Part shown: one piece after another, positions 36,231-45,376 of the stretch | How positions within the stretch are numbered: the stretch's first letter is position 1 | Layout: each line of letters begins with the position of its first letter | DNA from: JAJRTE01 sp964418585 | GTDB taxonomy: Bacteria > Myxococcota_A > UBA796 > JAJRTE01 | Assembly: GCA_964418585.1 (NCBI GenBank) | Contig: CAYQMG010000188.1 | Location: forward strand, 1-64,000 | Length of the DNA: 64,000 nucleotides | Direction: 5' to 3' | The notes under the pieces: model-generated | The model's input: only the letters and a program-made list of their open reading frames with translations | Told to the model about the DNA's origin: nothing | The model's database searches: none | Position numbers and translations under genes: made by a program

Positions 36231-36947
36231 TTACCGTTTCCTGAGCGTCTGTCGAAGTGTCACCATCTGCTTGAGGTTGGCCCAAATCGTTGGTAGATTG
36301 TTGACCTTGGATTCGCCGTGCGCTCGAGGTCGGATTTCGATAGGGATGTGGGCCAGGCGGTATCCGGCGCGGTCGACGCGAAGGATGAACTCCATCATGA
36401 TCGCCCATCCTCGACCGCGGGACTCGAGCGGCACGGTCTGGAGGAGGGAACGACGGAACATGACCAGGCCGTGGAACCGGGGCATGGGCCCGAGGAGGAT
36501 GCGATAGAGGAGGCGTTCTCCCACGGAGAGGATTTCTCCGGTCCAGGATTCCCGTCGACCCGGACGGACACCCAGGACCATGTCGGCGTGGCGCATGTGC
36601 TGGTGGAACGTTGGGATGAACCGTGCGGGGAACTGGCGGTCGGCGGGGTAGAAGATCACGTGTTGTCCGCGAGCCTGTGTGAAGCCGGTGCGGTAGGCGC
36701 CGCCGAGGCCGCGGTTTTCCGGATGGTGGATGACTCGGAGGATGGGATGGCGAGTGGAGAGGCGGTCGGCCAGTTCCCCGGTACCGTCGTTGCTTCCGTC
36801 GTCGACGATCAGGATTTCGTGTTGTCCGGGGATGTGTTCCAGTGTCCCGGAGATCTCTGCCACCGCCTCCTCGAGGTTTTCCACCTCGTTGAATGCCATG
36901 ATGACCACGGAGATCTCCGGAGCCTCTCCCACTTGGGCGCCTTCCAC
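36231..36947 (-). CDS. Family 2 glycosyltransferase (DPM1-like)
   Basis: 238 residues. The GT-A nucleotide-sugar fold is clear: ISVVIMAFNEVENLEEAVAE, LIVDDGSNDGTGELA, VIHHPENRGLGGAYRTGF, YPADRQFPA and EFILRVDRAGYRLAHIPIE. This resembles dolichol/undecaprenyl-phosphate mannosyltransferases. It would move a sugar to a lipid carrier or protein. It is the first gene of the minus-strand operon running to 30609, with an extended -10 promoter about 50 bases upstream. Confidence 0.9.
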   Translation of the reverse strand: MEGAQVGEAPEISVVIMAFNEVENLEEAVAEISGTLEHIPGQHEILIVDDGSNDGTGELADRLSTRHPILRVIHHPENRGLGGAYRTGFTQARGQHVIFYPADRQFPARFIPTFHQHMRHADMVLGVRPGRRESWTGEILSVGERLLYRILLGPMPRFHGLVMFRRSLLQTVPLESRGRGWAIMMEFILRVDRAGYRLAHIPIEIRPRAHGESKVNNLPTIWANLKQMVTLRQTLRKR

Positions 36948-36989
36948 GTCCTCTCCCTCCAGTATCGCGCGGCGGTCACAAGGATGGAC

Positions 36990-36998
36990 ATGATAGCA
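36990..36998 (-). promoter_or_regulatory. Extended -10 promoter for the 36947-30609 operon
   Basis: Minus strand: TGC followed by TATCAT (36990-36995). TTGTCC lies about 20 bases upstream, which is too far for a normal -35. The predicted leader is about 40 bases. Confidence 0.4.
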
Positions 36999-37116
36999 GA
37001 TTCAGGCGGAAGGTCGGACAAGAAAATCGAGGGTTGTATCTGGATGCGTTTTCAGTGGTTGGGCGCGGGGCGCTTTGGAATTGGCCGGAGGACGTGGGGT
37101 GTGTAAGCTGAGGACC

Positions 37117-38988
37117 ATGGTTCTGGAATCGAAGCACTGGCGATTGTTCTGGATTCTTGTCCCGGTCCTGCTGTTGGGCGTGGGTTTTCTTGTGTGGGTA
37201 CGGGTTGAGGCTCCGGTGCCTGCCTATCCGGATGACGTGGACGTGAGCAATGCCGTGTTTCCCGGGTTGGTCCATCTCGAGGAGCCGGGTGCACGGGATG
37301 GTCCGGTTTGGGTCGTGCGTCCCGGTTCTCCGGAGAAGCCGGACTGGGCGGACTATCTGGCGGAGATTCTGCGTCTGGAAGGTCTTGGTCCGGTCATGGT
37401 CTCGTGTGCCGAGTTGTCGGCGCCGGTGCCGGATGGGGTGTGGTCGGTGGTGGTGGTTCCCGGCTGCGACGAGGTGTCCGGGGAAGCGCTTCGAGCGTTT
37501 GTGTCTCGAGGCGGCACGCTGGTGGGTGTGGGACCGGAACCGCACGTGCTGGCCCTGCTGGGTGCTCGAGCCCGGGTTCCCGGGGATAGCCGCCACCGGA
37601 GCGAGCGGTTGGCTCCAGGGTTCGAGTTGATCCCCGGAGAAGCGCTTGTGGACGTTCGGTTACGGGGTCCGGACGGGGCTGGTGGATCGTGGCCGTTGCT
37701 TGTGGCGCGTCGCGTGGGCGATGGGTGGGTGCGGTTGTGGTGTACGGATCTGGCCAGGGGGATTGCGCGGATTCGGCAGGGCGACCCGGGGTTGGCGGAC
37801 CGGGCCGGACTGCTCCCGAACCCGAGTCCTGGGGACCAGTTCCAGGGCGATTTCGATCCGGAGCGGTATCGGCGTCCGGTGGCAGACATTTGGAGTCATC
37901 GGTTTGGGGCCAGTGTGGCCTCCGGAGCGGTCGTCGTGCCGGTGTTCTGGCCTTTTCCGACTCCTGTGGCCGGTGCGGTGCTGCTCACCGGTGACCAGGA
38001 CTATGCTCCTGACGATTTCATCGACTATCAGCTTGCTCGAGTGGAGGAGGCTGGGGGGGAAATGACGTTGTTCTTGACCTCGGTGACCCGGGCCGGTCAT
38101 GACGACGGACCGGGAGAGGTTCCCGTCCAGTCGCCGTCTCCGGAAGCGGTGGCCCGCTGGCGAGCCTTTCATCACCATTTTTCGGTCCATCCCAATGCCA
38201 ACGGCCTGCCCAGGGATCCGGCCGTGCTTGTCGAGGTGCTGGAGGCGTCTCGGCGGGCGCTGGAAGAGCGGTATCAGATCGTGCCGCGGACCATCCGGCA
38301 CCATTTCACGTTCTGGTGGGGGCACGTGGAGACGGCGAAGGTCCTGGCCGAACTCGGGTTTCTGATGGACCTGAACTACCTGAGTATCCACCCGGGCCTG
38401 TCCGGCCAGGGATATCTCGCCGGTGCCGGACTTCCGTTGCCCTTTGTGGATGTAGCCGGGGAGGTGTTGCCCATTTTTCAGCAGCCGACGCAGGTGGAAG
38501 ACAGCCTGTTGATGTCCGATCTGGGGTTCAGCGCGGGGTTGAGCCCCATGGAAGCGGTCCAGGCGGCTGCCGGGCTCCTGGAGGAGGTCACCACCTGGGG
38601 GACGGCCTTGACCCTGAACTTTCACCCGCTCTACTCGGTCAAGTCCCCGGAGTACCTGGACGGCGTGCTGGCTGAGGTGCAGCGGTTGGGCCTCCCAATG
38701 ATGACGGCCGAACGCTGGTTGGACCTGGCGCTTCGTCGATACACGTCTCAAGTCCATCACGTGGTATCGACCGGGGATACCCTTGTGTTCCAGGCAACCG
38801 TCTCCTCCGGCAGCCTGTGGCTTCGCATACCCGATCGCCCGGGAGGTTCGCGGTGCACGCGGGTGATTGTGGACGGGCGCGAGCAGGCCGGGATCCGGGT
38901 GGACGGTCCAGGAGACCTTGCGGGAGTGCTGATTCGGATCCAGGGGGCACCCCGAATCGAGGTGCACTGGCCCCCGACGGGCGACTGA
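37117..38988 (+). CDS. Membrane-anchored protein with GATase-like and deacetylase-like domains
   Basis: 623 residues. One N-terminal membrane segment (LFWILVPVLLLGVGFLVWV) anchors it outside the cytoplasmic membrane. A class-I-glutamine-amidotransferase-like region follows (about 60-190: ILRLEGLGPVMVSCAEL, ALRAFVSRGGTLVGVGPE). A polysaccharide-deacetylase-like domain is next: AGAVLLTGDQDYAPDDF in place of the TFDDG strand, then IRHHFTFWWGH and LTLNFHPLYSVKSPEYL. The catalytic GATase cysteine is not evident, so that region may be structural. GTG and TTG starts lie upstream, but the ATG at 37117 best precedes the membrane anchor. It may act on surface polysaccharide. Confidence 0.75.
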   Translation: MVLESKHWRLFWILVPVLLLGVGFLVWVRVEAPVPAYPDDVDVSNAVFPGLVHLEEPGARDGPVWVVRPGSPEKPDWADYLAEILRLEGLGPVMVSCAELSAPVPDGVWSVVVVPGCDEVSGEALRAFVSRGGTLVGVGPEPHVLALLGARARVPGDSRHRSERLAPGFELIPGEALVDVRLRGPDGAGGSWPLLVARRVGDGWVRLWCTDLARGIARIRQGDPGLADRAGLLPNPSPGDQFQGDFDPERYRRPVADIWSHRFGASVASGAVVVPVFWPFPTPVAGAVLLTGDQDYAPDDFIDYQLARVEEAGGEMTLFLTSVTRAGHDDGPGEVPVQSPSPEAVARWRAFHHHFSVHPNANGLPRDPAVLVEVLEASRRALEERYQIVPRTIRHHFTFWWGHVETAKVLAELGFLMDLNYLSIHPGLSGQGYLAGAGLPLPFVDVAGEVLPIFQQPTQVEDSLLMSDLGFSAGLSPMEAVQAAAGLLEEVTTWGTALTLNFHPLYSVKSPEYLDGVLAEVQRLGLPMMTAERWLDLALRRYTSQVHHVVSTGDTLVFQATVSSGSLWLRIPDRPGGSRCTRVIVDGREQAGIRVDGPGDLAGVLIRIQGAPRIEVHWPPTGD

Positions 38989-39156
38989 AGGCCTCGAGCA
39001 ACACGTGTGTGGGGGAGCGCTCCCGTGGCCTGCTCCAGCAGCCCAGCGAAGCGAACGCTCTTGACGTCGTTCATCATCCGCGGAACAAATGGAAGCGGGG
39101 CGATGAGGCGGCCGGCGGAATCCAACCGATCGCCAAAGTACTTGAGGTGTCCTCTC

Positions 39157-40785
39157 ATGGAAGTCCGGACAGATTTTCTGGTGATTGGTGGTGGAATCGC
39201 GGGCCTGTCGTTTGCCATCAAGGCCCAGGCACTCGGGACTGTGGCGGTCCTGGCCAAGCGAGATCTGATCGAATCCAACACGAACTATGCTCAGGGCGGA
39301 ATTGCCGCAGTCTGGGACAGGGTGCATGACAGCTTTGAAGCTCACATCCGGGACACGCATCGGGCCGGTGCCGGTCTTTGTCACCCGGACGCGGTGGAGT
39401 TGACCATCAGGAGTGCTCCGTCTCGAATTCAGGAACTGATTGACTACGGCGTCGCGTTCACCCGTCGGCAGGACCAGGATCATCAGGACGAGTACGACCT
39501 GGGCCGGGAGGGAGGCCACACTGAGCGGCGCATCCTCCACGCCAAAGACCTCACCGGTGCCGAGGTCATTCGCGCCCTGGTGGCCAAGGCGCACGATCTG
39601 GAGCGAATCCACATCTACGAACACCACTGCACCATCGACCTGGTGACCACCGAGCGTCTGGGGCTCCCGGGTCCGAGTCGAGTCGTCGGCGCCTACGTGC
39701 TCAACACTCGAGACCAAAAGGTCTACACCTTCTATGCGCCGGTGGTCCTCCTGGCCACCGGCGGTCTGGGCAAGGTCTACCTCTACACGTCCAATCCCGA
39801 GATCGCCACGGGCGACGGGATGGCCATGGCGTATCGGGCCGGGGCTCGAGTGGCCAACATGGAGTTCATCCAGTTCCACCCGACTTGCCTGTATCATCCG
39901 GATGCGCGTAACTTCCTGATATCCGAGGCGGTGCGCGGAGAAGGCGGTGTGCTCAAGCTGAAGGACGGCAGCACCTTCATGGAGAAATATCATCCCATGA
40001 AGAGCTTGGCCCCGCGAGACGTGGTGGCTCGTGCCATCGATCACGAGTTGAAGGTGCGGGGCGACGACTGCGTCTACCTGGATATCCGGCACCGGGAAGA
40101 GGCGTTTCTCAGGGACCGGTTTCCCAACATCTATCAGAAATGTCTCTCCCTGGGCATCGACATGAGCCGGGACATGATTCCGGTGGTTCCTGCGGCGCAC
40201 TACGCCTGTGGTGGGGTTCAGACCGACCTGAACGGACAGACCTCCATCGTCAACCTGTACGCCTCAGGCGAGGTGGCCTGTACCGGGCTCCATGGGGCCA
40301 ATCGGTTGGCCAGCAATTCCCTCCTGGAAGCACTCGTCTTCTCCCACAGAGCGTTCGAGCATGTGCAACGCCATCCACCGGGCCAGACCGAACTCCCGGA
40401 CATTCCCCCGTGGAACGATCTCAACGCGCCGGACAGCGACGAAATGGTGGTGGTCAGCCACAACTGGGATGAGGTTCGACGCCTCATGTGGAACTACGTT
40501 GGGATCGTGCGGACCAACAAGCGCTTGTGGCGGGCACAGAAACGTATTGCCTTGCTGCGCCAGGAGATCAAGGAGTACTACTGGAATTTTCGGGTCACCT
40601 CGGATGTGATTGAGTTGAGGAACATCGCCCTGGTGGCCGAGCTGATCATTCGGAGTGCTCTCAAGCGCAAGGAAAGCAGGGGGCTGCACTACACCCTCGA
40701 TTACCCTGACACCGATGACCAGAACTGGAAGGTGGATACCGTCTTGCGCAAACCGGTGGTCGCGTTGCTCCGGCCCCTGATGTAG
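39157..40785 (+). CDS. nadB: L-aspartate oxidase NadB
   Basis: 542 residues from ATG 39157, with GAGGTG 7 bases upstream. NadB oxidises L-aspartate to iminosuccinate for quinolinate and NAD synthesis. The FAD site is VIGGGIAGLSFAIKAQ. The family signatures NYAQGGIAAV, MEFIQFHPTCLYHPDARNFL, VVPAAHYACGGVQTDLNG and ASGEVACTGLHGANRLASNS are all present. Neither nadA nor nadC is in the window. It is distinguished from the succinate dehydrogenase flavoprotein by the missing soluble dehydrogenase partners and the NadB-like opening. Confidence 0.95.
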   Translation: MEVRTDFLVIGGGIAGLSFAIKAQALGTVAVLAKRDLIESNTNYAQGGIAAVWDRVHDSFEAHIRDTHRAGAGLCHPDAVELTIRSAPSRIQELIDYGVAFTRRQDQDHQDEYDLGREGGHTERRILHAKDLTGAEVIRALVAKAHDLERIHIYEHHCTIDLVTTERLGLPGPSRVVGAYVLNTRDQKVYTFYAPVVLLATGGLGKVYLYTSNPEIATGDGMAMAYRAGARVANMEFIQFHPTCLYHPDARNFLISEAVRGEGGVLKLKDGSTFMEKYHPMKSLAPRDVVARAIDHELKVRGDDCVYLDIRHREEAFLRDRFPNIYQKCLSLGIDMSRDMIPVVPAAHYACGGVQTDLNGQTSIVNLYASGEVACTGLHGANRLASNSLLEALVFSHRAFEHVQRHPPGQTELPDIPPWNDLNAPDSDEMVVVSHNWDEVRRLMWNYVGIVRTNKRLWRAQKRIALLRQEIKEYYWNFRVTSDVIELRNIALVAELIIRSALKRKESRGLHYTLDYPDTDDQNWKVDTVLRKPVVALLRPLM

Positions 40786-40806
40786 GAACGGCCAGACACT
40801 GCACCG

Positions 40807-42339
40807 TCAGTGCGCCTGCTCGTGCCCGGCACCTGTGCGTTTCCGCCGCCACATCAAGCTGCCCAGGCTGCCGAGGGTGAGGGCCAAGCCGGTGGTGGGG
40901 CCTCCCGGCGGGGTCGGACCGCCCGAGCAATCCGGTGCCGCGGGTTCGTCCACGGTTCCATCGCAGTCGTTGTCCACCCCGTCGCCGGGAATTTCGGGTT
41001 CATACGGACTGACCATCGGGTCCGAGTCGTCACAGTCCTCGCACTGGTTCGCCCCGTCTCCATCCTCGTCGACCTGGTCACAAGGCACCGTCGGGTGGGT
41101 CAGCTCACTCACCATGGCCCAGAAAGACGGGTCCCCGTTTTCGTAGGTGAGTGCCCAGAATCCGACGCCCTGGATTCCCTGACCCACGGCCCATTCGATC
41201 TTGTCCGCCAGGCTCTCCTCGTCGTCGTACCAAAGCTGCGACGTGCCGCTCGGGAAGGCATAGGGCGTGTGGGTCACCTCGTCCCACATCCGACCGTAGG
41301 TCTGGCCCGTGGAGACTGCACTCGAATAGGTCAGCGCTGACCCGCTTCCGGTGGCTGTGCCCGGAACGCTGTTGTCTGTGGTGGGCCAAAGGTACCCGTA
41401 GAGAGGAAGGCCCAGCACGACCCGGTCGGCCGGTGCTCCCCAGGTGAGGTAGTCGTCCACTGTCCACTCGAGGCTGTAGACCGACCAGGGGTCCCCCCCG
41501 TACAGCGGGGCAATCGGTCCTGGATCCCCCCCGGCCCAGTGGTACCCGTACCCCATGATGAACATGCCGTCGCTCGCGAGACCCAGTTCGTCGTAGTCGT
41601 AAGCCCCGCTCCAGTCCACCGCCGGTGTGGCCAGATACACCTCGGGCAACGACGCCTTCAATTCGCGGATGAAGGTGACGAAGTCCGCCTTGTTCGCGGA
41701 TGGTACACCCTCGAAGTCGATGTTGACGCCATCCGCACCATAGGCTTCCACCTGGGCCTGAATCTCGCTGACCGCACGGGCACGATGACCGGCAGAGCTG
41801 AGAACCGAGCCGATCACGTTGCTGTCCGTGCTGACAACGCAAAGATGAACCCGAACACCAACCGGATGCGCCAGGGCCACCGCCTCTTCCGCATAGGCCG
41901 TCCAGTTGCTCGTGTTGAGCAGGCCCCCGTCTGCATCGATGGACACACCGAACATGGCCAGATGGGTGAGGTACTCCATCGGCACCGTGGATAGATCGTC
42001 TCCCCACCAGGGCCAGTAGCCATACACGGTTACCGTGGGAGGCTCCGATACCTCCCGCAACGGCGTCCTCGAGGGTGGAAATGCGACTTCCCTCTTCCCA
42101 GGCGTCGCCGCATGCGCCTCGTAGGCCGCGCCGTGTACCCAGTGGTAGCTGCTCCCCGCGGGCACAGGGTGCAACGGCGGGTCAGCCCATGCCAGAGGGG
42201 CTCCCGTCATCACCACGGCAGCGAACGCGACAAAAAGCCCAACCCCGCGCTCGAACGGCGGGACCACGCTCCCAGGGTGCAACCAGGACACCGGAAAAGA
42301 CCTGTCTCGTGTCAGCGGACGTTCCATGCCATACCTCAT
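40807..42339 (-). CDS. Secreted GH18 family protein with MopE motif and C-terminal membrane tail
   Basis: 510 residues. A signal peptide (VGLFVAFAAVVMTGAPLAWA, residues 33-52) is followed by a GH18 barrel. The catalytic motif DGVNIDFEGV is intact (DxxDxDxE form), with VYGYWPWWGDDLSTVP before it and GVGFWALTYENGDPSFW at the end. A single MopE-type segment (DEDGDGANQCEDCDDSDP) comes next, then a proline/glycine linker, a hydrophobic helix (GLALTLGSLGSLMW) and RRKR. The last part resembles tripartite C-terminal sorting tails of delta-proteobacteria, although the usual MYXO-CTERM cysteine pattern is not clear. Chitin or peptidoglycan is a possible substrate. Confidence 0.88.
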   Translation of the reverse strand: MRYGMERPLTRDRSFPVSWLHPGSVVPPFERGVGLFVAFAAVVMTGAPLAWADPPLHPVPAGSSYHWVHGAAYEAHAATPGKREVAFPPSRTPLREVSEPPTVTVYGYWPWWGDDLSTVPMEYLTHLAMFGVSIDADGGLLNTSNWTAYAEEAVALAHPVGVRVHLCVVSTDSNVIGSVLSSAGHRARAVSEIQAQVEAYGADGVNIDFEGVPSANKADFVTFIRELKASLPEVYLATPAVDWSGAYDYDELGLASDGMFIMGYGYHWAGGDPGPIAPLYGGDPWSVYSLEWTVDDYLTWGAPADRVVLGLPLYGYLWPTTDNSVPGTATGSGSALTYSSAVSTGQTYGRMWDEVTHTPYAFPSGTSQLWYDDEESLADKIEWAVGQGIQGVGFWALTYENGDPSFWAMVSELTHPTVPCDQVDEDGDGANQCEDCDDSDPMVSPYEPEIPGDGVDNDCDGTVDEPAAPDCSGGPTPPGGPTTGLALTLGSLGSLMWRRKRTGAGHEQAH

Positions 42340-42512
42340 GCGCTTGACAGTGTTGCGAGGCGGTCCTCGCCCAGGGGCATCGTTTCACTCTATGCGGGTT
42401 TTGACATCCGGATCAAAGGATTTCGCGCCGATCGTGACCGAGGGGCGCCACCCACCCGGAAAATTGCGCAGGACCGGTGCCCCCTTGCGCAGACATACGA
42501 GAGGGGGAGGGG

Positions 42513-43757
42513 TCAGGTCGTGGACGTTTTCGGCTCGTCTTGCTCGGGGGGTTCGGCCGGAGCCCCGGTTTGGTCAGGAGTGGCGTCGGCCTCGTCTTGC
42601 GGAGCGTCGGCCGGAGTGTCAGCCTTTGCAGGAGTGGCGTCGGCCTCGTTCTGCGGAGCGCCGGCCGGAGCACCGGGTTCAGGTGGCGTTTTCGGTTCGT
42701 CGTCGGCAAGCGGCGAGGCCGGACTCGGCGCTTCTTTCACTGGGGCGTCTGGGCGATTCGCGGCTTGCTTCTTGTGTCCACGTGTTCGGCGTCGGCCTTC
42801 TCTCCGGGGTCGCTCGGACGGTTCATCTTCCAGTTCGACGAAGTCAGCGATGTCCCGTTGGTATGCCCCCTCGAGTTCGGTGGGGATCACCTCGCCGTGC
42901 TTTTTCTGGAACGACAGAAGGATGTCACGAGCCAGGTCGTACTTCCCTTTCAGCCCTCGATAAGCGCGGTCCAGGCTGTCGTACTTGCGTTGGAGGCGCC
43001 GATGGCTCTTTTCCGCCTCCACCATGCGTTCCAGGAGTTCGTGACCCCGTTTGTCCAGCAATTCGATCCGCTCATTGGCCTTTCGGACTTCCAGTTCGGC
43101 CATGTTCGCACGGCCCTGGGCTTCCCGCAATCGTTCCTCCACCTGTTCGATTCGAGCGGTCGCAGCGGCCAACGCCTTTTCCAGTTCCTCGGTTTCCGGG
43201 GAGGGCGACACCGGTGGCGTCTCCGGTTCAGTGGACGCGGGCTGAGGGGGTGGGGTCGGTCTGGGCTTCTCCTCGGTCGGTCTCGATTCGGGCTCGTTCT
43301 TGCCGGTGCGAGCCATGGCCAGTTCGACCTGGAGTCGTTCGATCTGGGTTCGCAGCGTTTTCACGTCCTCCTCGCGCCCTTTCAAGGAATTCTTGGTGCG
43401 CTGGAGCTGATTCCTGAGATCGTCGACCTGGGCCTGGAGGGCTCGGATCTGTGGAGAAGGCGGTCTGGCCTGGGGTTTTCGGCCTTCGTTCCGGGGTTTT
43501 TCCTCGGTCGGTCGAGCAGCAGTCAGGGACTCCTTGGGGACACCAGCCTTGGCCGCTGCTGCTTTCAGTGCCTGAACCTGTTCACGAAGGGCTGCCGCCT
43601 CCTGCTCGAGGCTCGCTCGAGTTTTCTGGTCGGCCTCCGCCGATTGCTCCAGGGAGCGAACCCGTTCTGCGAGCCGCGTGTGGAGGATAAAGTAATAGAT
43701 GGCGACCACACCGGCGCCAATCATCAGGAGGAATTGCAGGTCGCTGAGGAATGCCAT
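42513..43757 (-). CDS. Membrane-anchored coiled-coil protein
   Basis: 414 residues from ATG 43757 (GAGGCG upstream; longer frames upstream overlap the divergent promoter). After one membrane segment (LQFLLMIGAGVVAIYYFILH) there is an extended coiled coil (about 30-320), broken by proline-rich inserts. A Pro/Ala/Glu-rich tail ends the protein with an imperfect repeat (TPADAPQDEADATP and APAGAPQNEADATP). No enzymatic domain is seen. It is divergent from an FHA-TPR gene and may be a scaffold in the same signalling module. Confidence 0.8.
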   Translation of the reverse strand: MAFLSDLQFLLMIGAGVVAIYYFILHTRLAERVRSLEQSAEADQKTRASLEQEAAALREQVQALKAAAAKAGVPKESLTAARPTEEKPRNEGRKPQARPPSPQIRALQAQVDDLRNQLQRTKNSLKGREEDVKTLRTQIERLQVELAMARTGKNEPESRPTEEKPRPTPPPQPASTEPETPPVSPSPETEELEKALAAATARIEQVEERLREAQGRANMAELEVRKANERIELLDKRGHELLERMVEAEKSHRRLQRKYDSLDRAYRGLKGKYDLARDILLSFQKKHGEVIPTELEGAYQRDIADFVELEDEPSERPRREGRRRTRGHKKQAANRPDAPVKEAPSPASPLADDEPKTPPEPGAPAGAPQNEADATPAKADTPADAPQDEADATPDQTGAPAEPPEQDEPKTSTT

Positions 43758-43809
43758 GAAGTGCGCCTCGGTTGAAGAAGATGTCGTTGAATAGCAGACA
43801 TGGCATGTG

Positions 43810-43838
43810 TAGATACCCGACTGCCCGCGGAATGTCAA
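43810..43838 (-). promoter_or_regulatory. Sigma-70-type promoter for the coiled-coil gene
   Basis: Minus strand: TTGACA (43833-43838), a 17-base spacer and TATCTA (43810-43815). The ATG at 43757 lies about 45 bases downstream of the predicted transcript start. Confidence 0.55.
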
Positions 43839-43849
43839 TGACTCGAGAG

Positions 43850-43879
43850 TTGACCAGCGGTGCGGAGATCGGATAGAAT
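43850..43879 (+). promoter_or_regulatory. Sigma-70-type promoter for the FHA-TPR operon
   Basis: TTGACC (43850-43855), an 18-base spacer and TAGAAT (43874-43879). Only 11 bases separate its -35 box from that of the divergent coiled-coil gene promoter. Confidence 0.6.
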
Positions 43880-43948
43880 TCTGTTTTCGCAGGCTACGGT
43901 GTCGGTTCGTCTGTGACTCCCGGACAGGGGTTGAGGAGACCGGTTCTG

Positions 43949-45376
43949 ATGGGACCATCTGGGTGGGTGCTCGAGGCAGTAGAAGGACACTACAGCGGCA
44001 GGCGCTTTCGCGTGACCGAGCGGGGACTTACTTTCGGTCGAGAGGCGGACAACGACCTCATCTTGATGGATGACAACATCTCTCGCCATCATGCGTTGGT
44101 GCGCATTTCCGGGGAGCACCCGGTGCTGGAGGACCGAAACAGTCGGAACGGCACGTTTGTCAACAATCAGCGGGTGTCACGGATAAGACTCAGGGAGGGG
44201 GACCGAATTGCCGTTGGGACACACCTTTTCGTGATACGTCAGTTGGCGGAGGGGGAAGAGGCCCCGGACGATGAGGATCTCGAGCGTACCGTGGTGGCCC
44301 GCCCCACGCCTGCCCAGCTTCGTCGAACGCAGGCGGTGCAGGTGTTTTCTCCGGCAGCGCGCGCCTATGAGGAGGCGAGGAGGAGCCGGGAAAACCTGGC
44401 TGCGTCCCCTGCCTCACCTGCGGGGTCTTCCAGGGTCACCTTCGAGGATGCTCCCGGGGGACCCGAGGATTCCGCGGGCGGTCCCATTCTGGGAGGCGCC
44501 GCCGCGCCGAGTGGTGACAGCCGGTCGCCCGCGTCGGATCAGGGCCTGACTCTCGAACCCCATGTCTCCGCTCCTGCACCATCCGCACCGGCCCCACCGG
44601 CCCCACCGGTCGCTCCACAGGGACCGTTGGAACCGCCTCCGCCGGAAACGGCTGCGGCACCCGGGGCCGTCGAACCAATTTCAACACCGGAATTGCCTTC
44701 TGCGTCAGACGCTGCACCTGTCCCCCCGGACACCTCGGACCTCGCCGATTTCGATCCCATGCCGAAGCCCGCTGTGCAGGACCGGTCGGGCACGCGCAAG
44801 TTGGCCGTTGTCGGAGGAGGAACCGCTGCCGCACTCATCCTGGCCATGGCCCTGTATTCTCAGCTCGCCTCCACTCCGGACACCACACCCGTCGCAGCCC
44901 AGCCCACGCCTGCGCCGGTGGTGTCGGCGTCCAAGAACGACACCGCCGCCATGTTCCAGTGGAAGGATGGCGACGCCGACGCGCCCAAACCCAGGGTGGG
45001 GCTCACCGAGGAAGAGAAAGCCCTCCCCAAGGAAGAGCGGGTTTCCCTGGCCAACGAGCATTTCGACCAGGGCGAGCGGTACATGGAGTCGGACAAACTG
45101 ATGGCCGCTCTCGAAGAATTCGAGAAGGCACTTGCGCTCAATCCCGAATGCAAGGTATGTGTGATTCGTATCTCCAAGGTCGAGGCCGAGATTCGCAGGG
45201 AGATCGAGAAATACAAGAGTGATGCCCTTCGCTCCTATCAGGCGATGGAGTATGACAAGGCCAAGCGCTACTGGGAGATGGTCCTGGAACTCGAGCGTGA
45301 TCCCGCTGGACGTCGTGTTGCGATGGACGGGTTGAAGAAGGCCATTGTTCAGTTGAAGCAACAGTCCTACAGGTGA
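43949..45376 (+). CDS. FHA-domain membrane protein with C-terminal TPR-like region
   Basis: 475 residues from ATG 43949 (GAGGAG about 10 bases upstream). The forkhead-associated domain (residues 8-95) has the phosphothreonine-binding pattern TFGREADNDLIL, ISRHHALV and DRNSRNGTFVNNQRV. A Pro/Ala-rich linker of 170 residues, a membrane segment near 290 (VVGGGTAAALILAMALY) and helical repeats follow, with EERVSLANEHFDQGERYMES and LMAALEEFEKALALNPE at the C-terminus. It should read phosphorylation by a Ser/Thr kinase; one is encoded two genes later. Confidence 0.88.
   Translation: MGPSGWVLEAVEGHYSGRRFRVTERGLTFGREADNDLILMDDNISRHHALVRISGEHPVLEDRNSRNGTFVNNQRVSRIRLREGDRIAVGTHLFVIRQLAEGEEAPDDEDLERTVVARPTPAQLRRTQAVQVFSPAARAYEEARRSRENLAASPASPAGSSRVTFEDAPGGPEDSAGGPILGGAAAPSGDSRSPASDQGLTLEPHVSAPAPSAPAPPAPPVAPQGPLEPPPPETAAAPGAVEPISTPELPSASDAAPVPPDTSDLADFDPMPKPAVQDRSGTRKLAVVGGGTAAALILAMALYSQLASTPDTTPVAAQPTPAPVVSASKNDTAAMFQWKDGDADAPKPRVGLTEEEKALPKEERVSLANEHFDQGERYMESDKLMAALEEFEKALALNPECKVCVIRISKVEAEIRREIEKYKSDALRSYQAMEYDKAKRYWEMVLELERDPAGRRVAMDGLKKAIVQLKQQSYR

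Noticed and set aside
37660..40200. Open frame of 846 codons antisense to the deacetylase-like and nadB genes
   Set aside because: It spans two well-supported sense genes and their intergenic region without any recognisable family.
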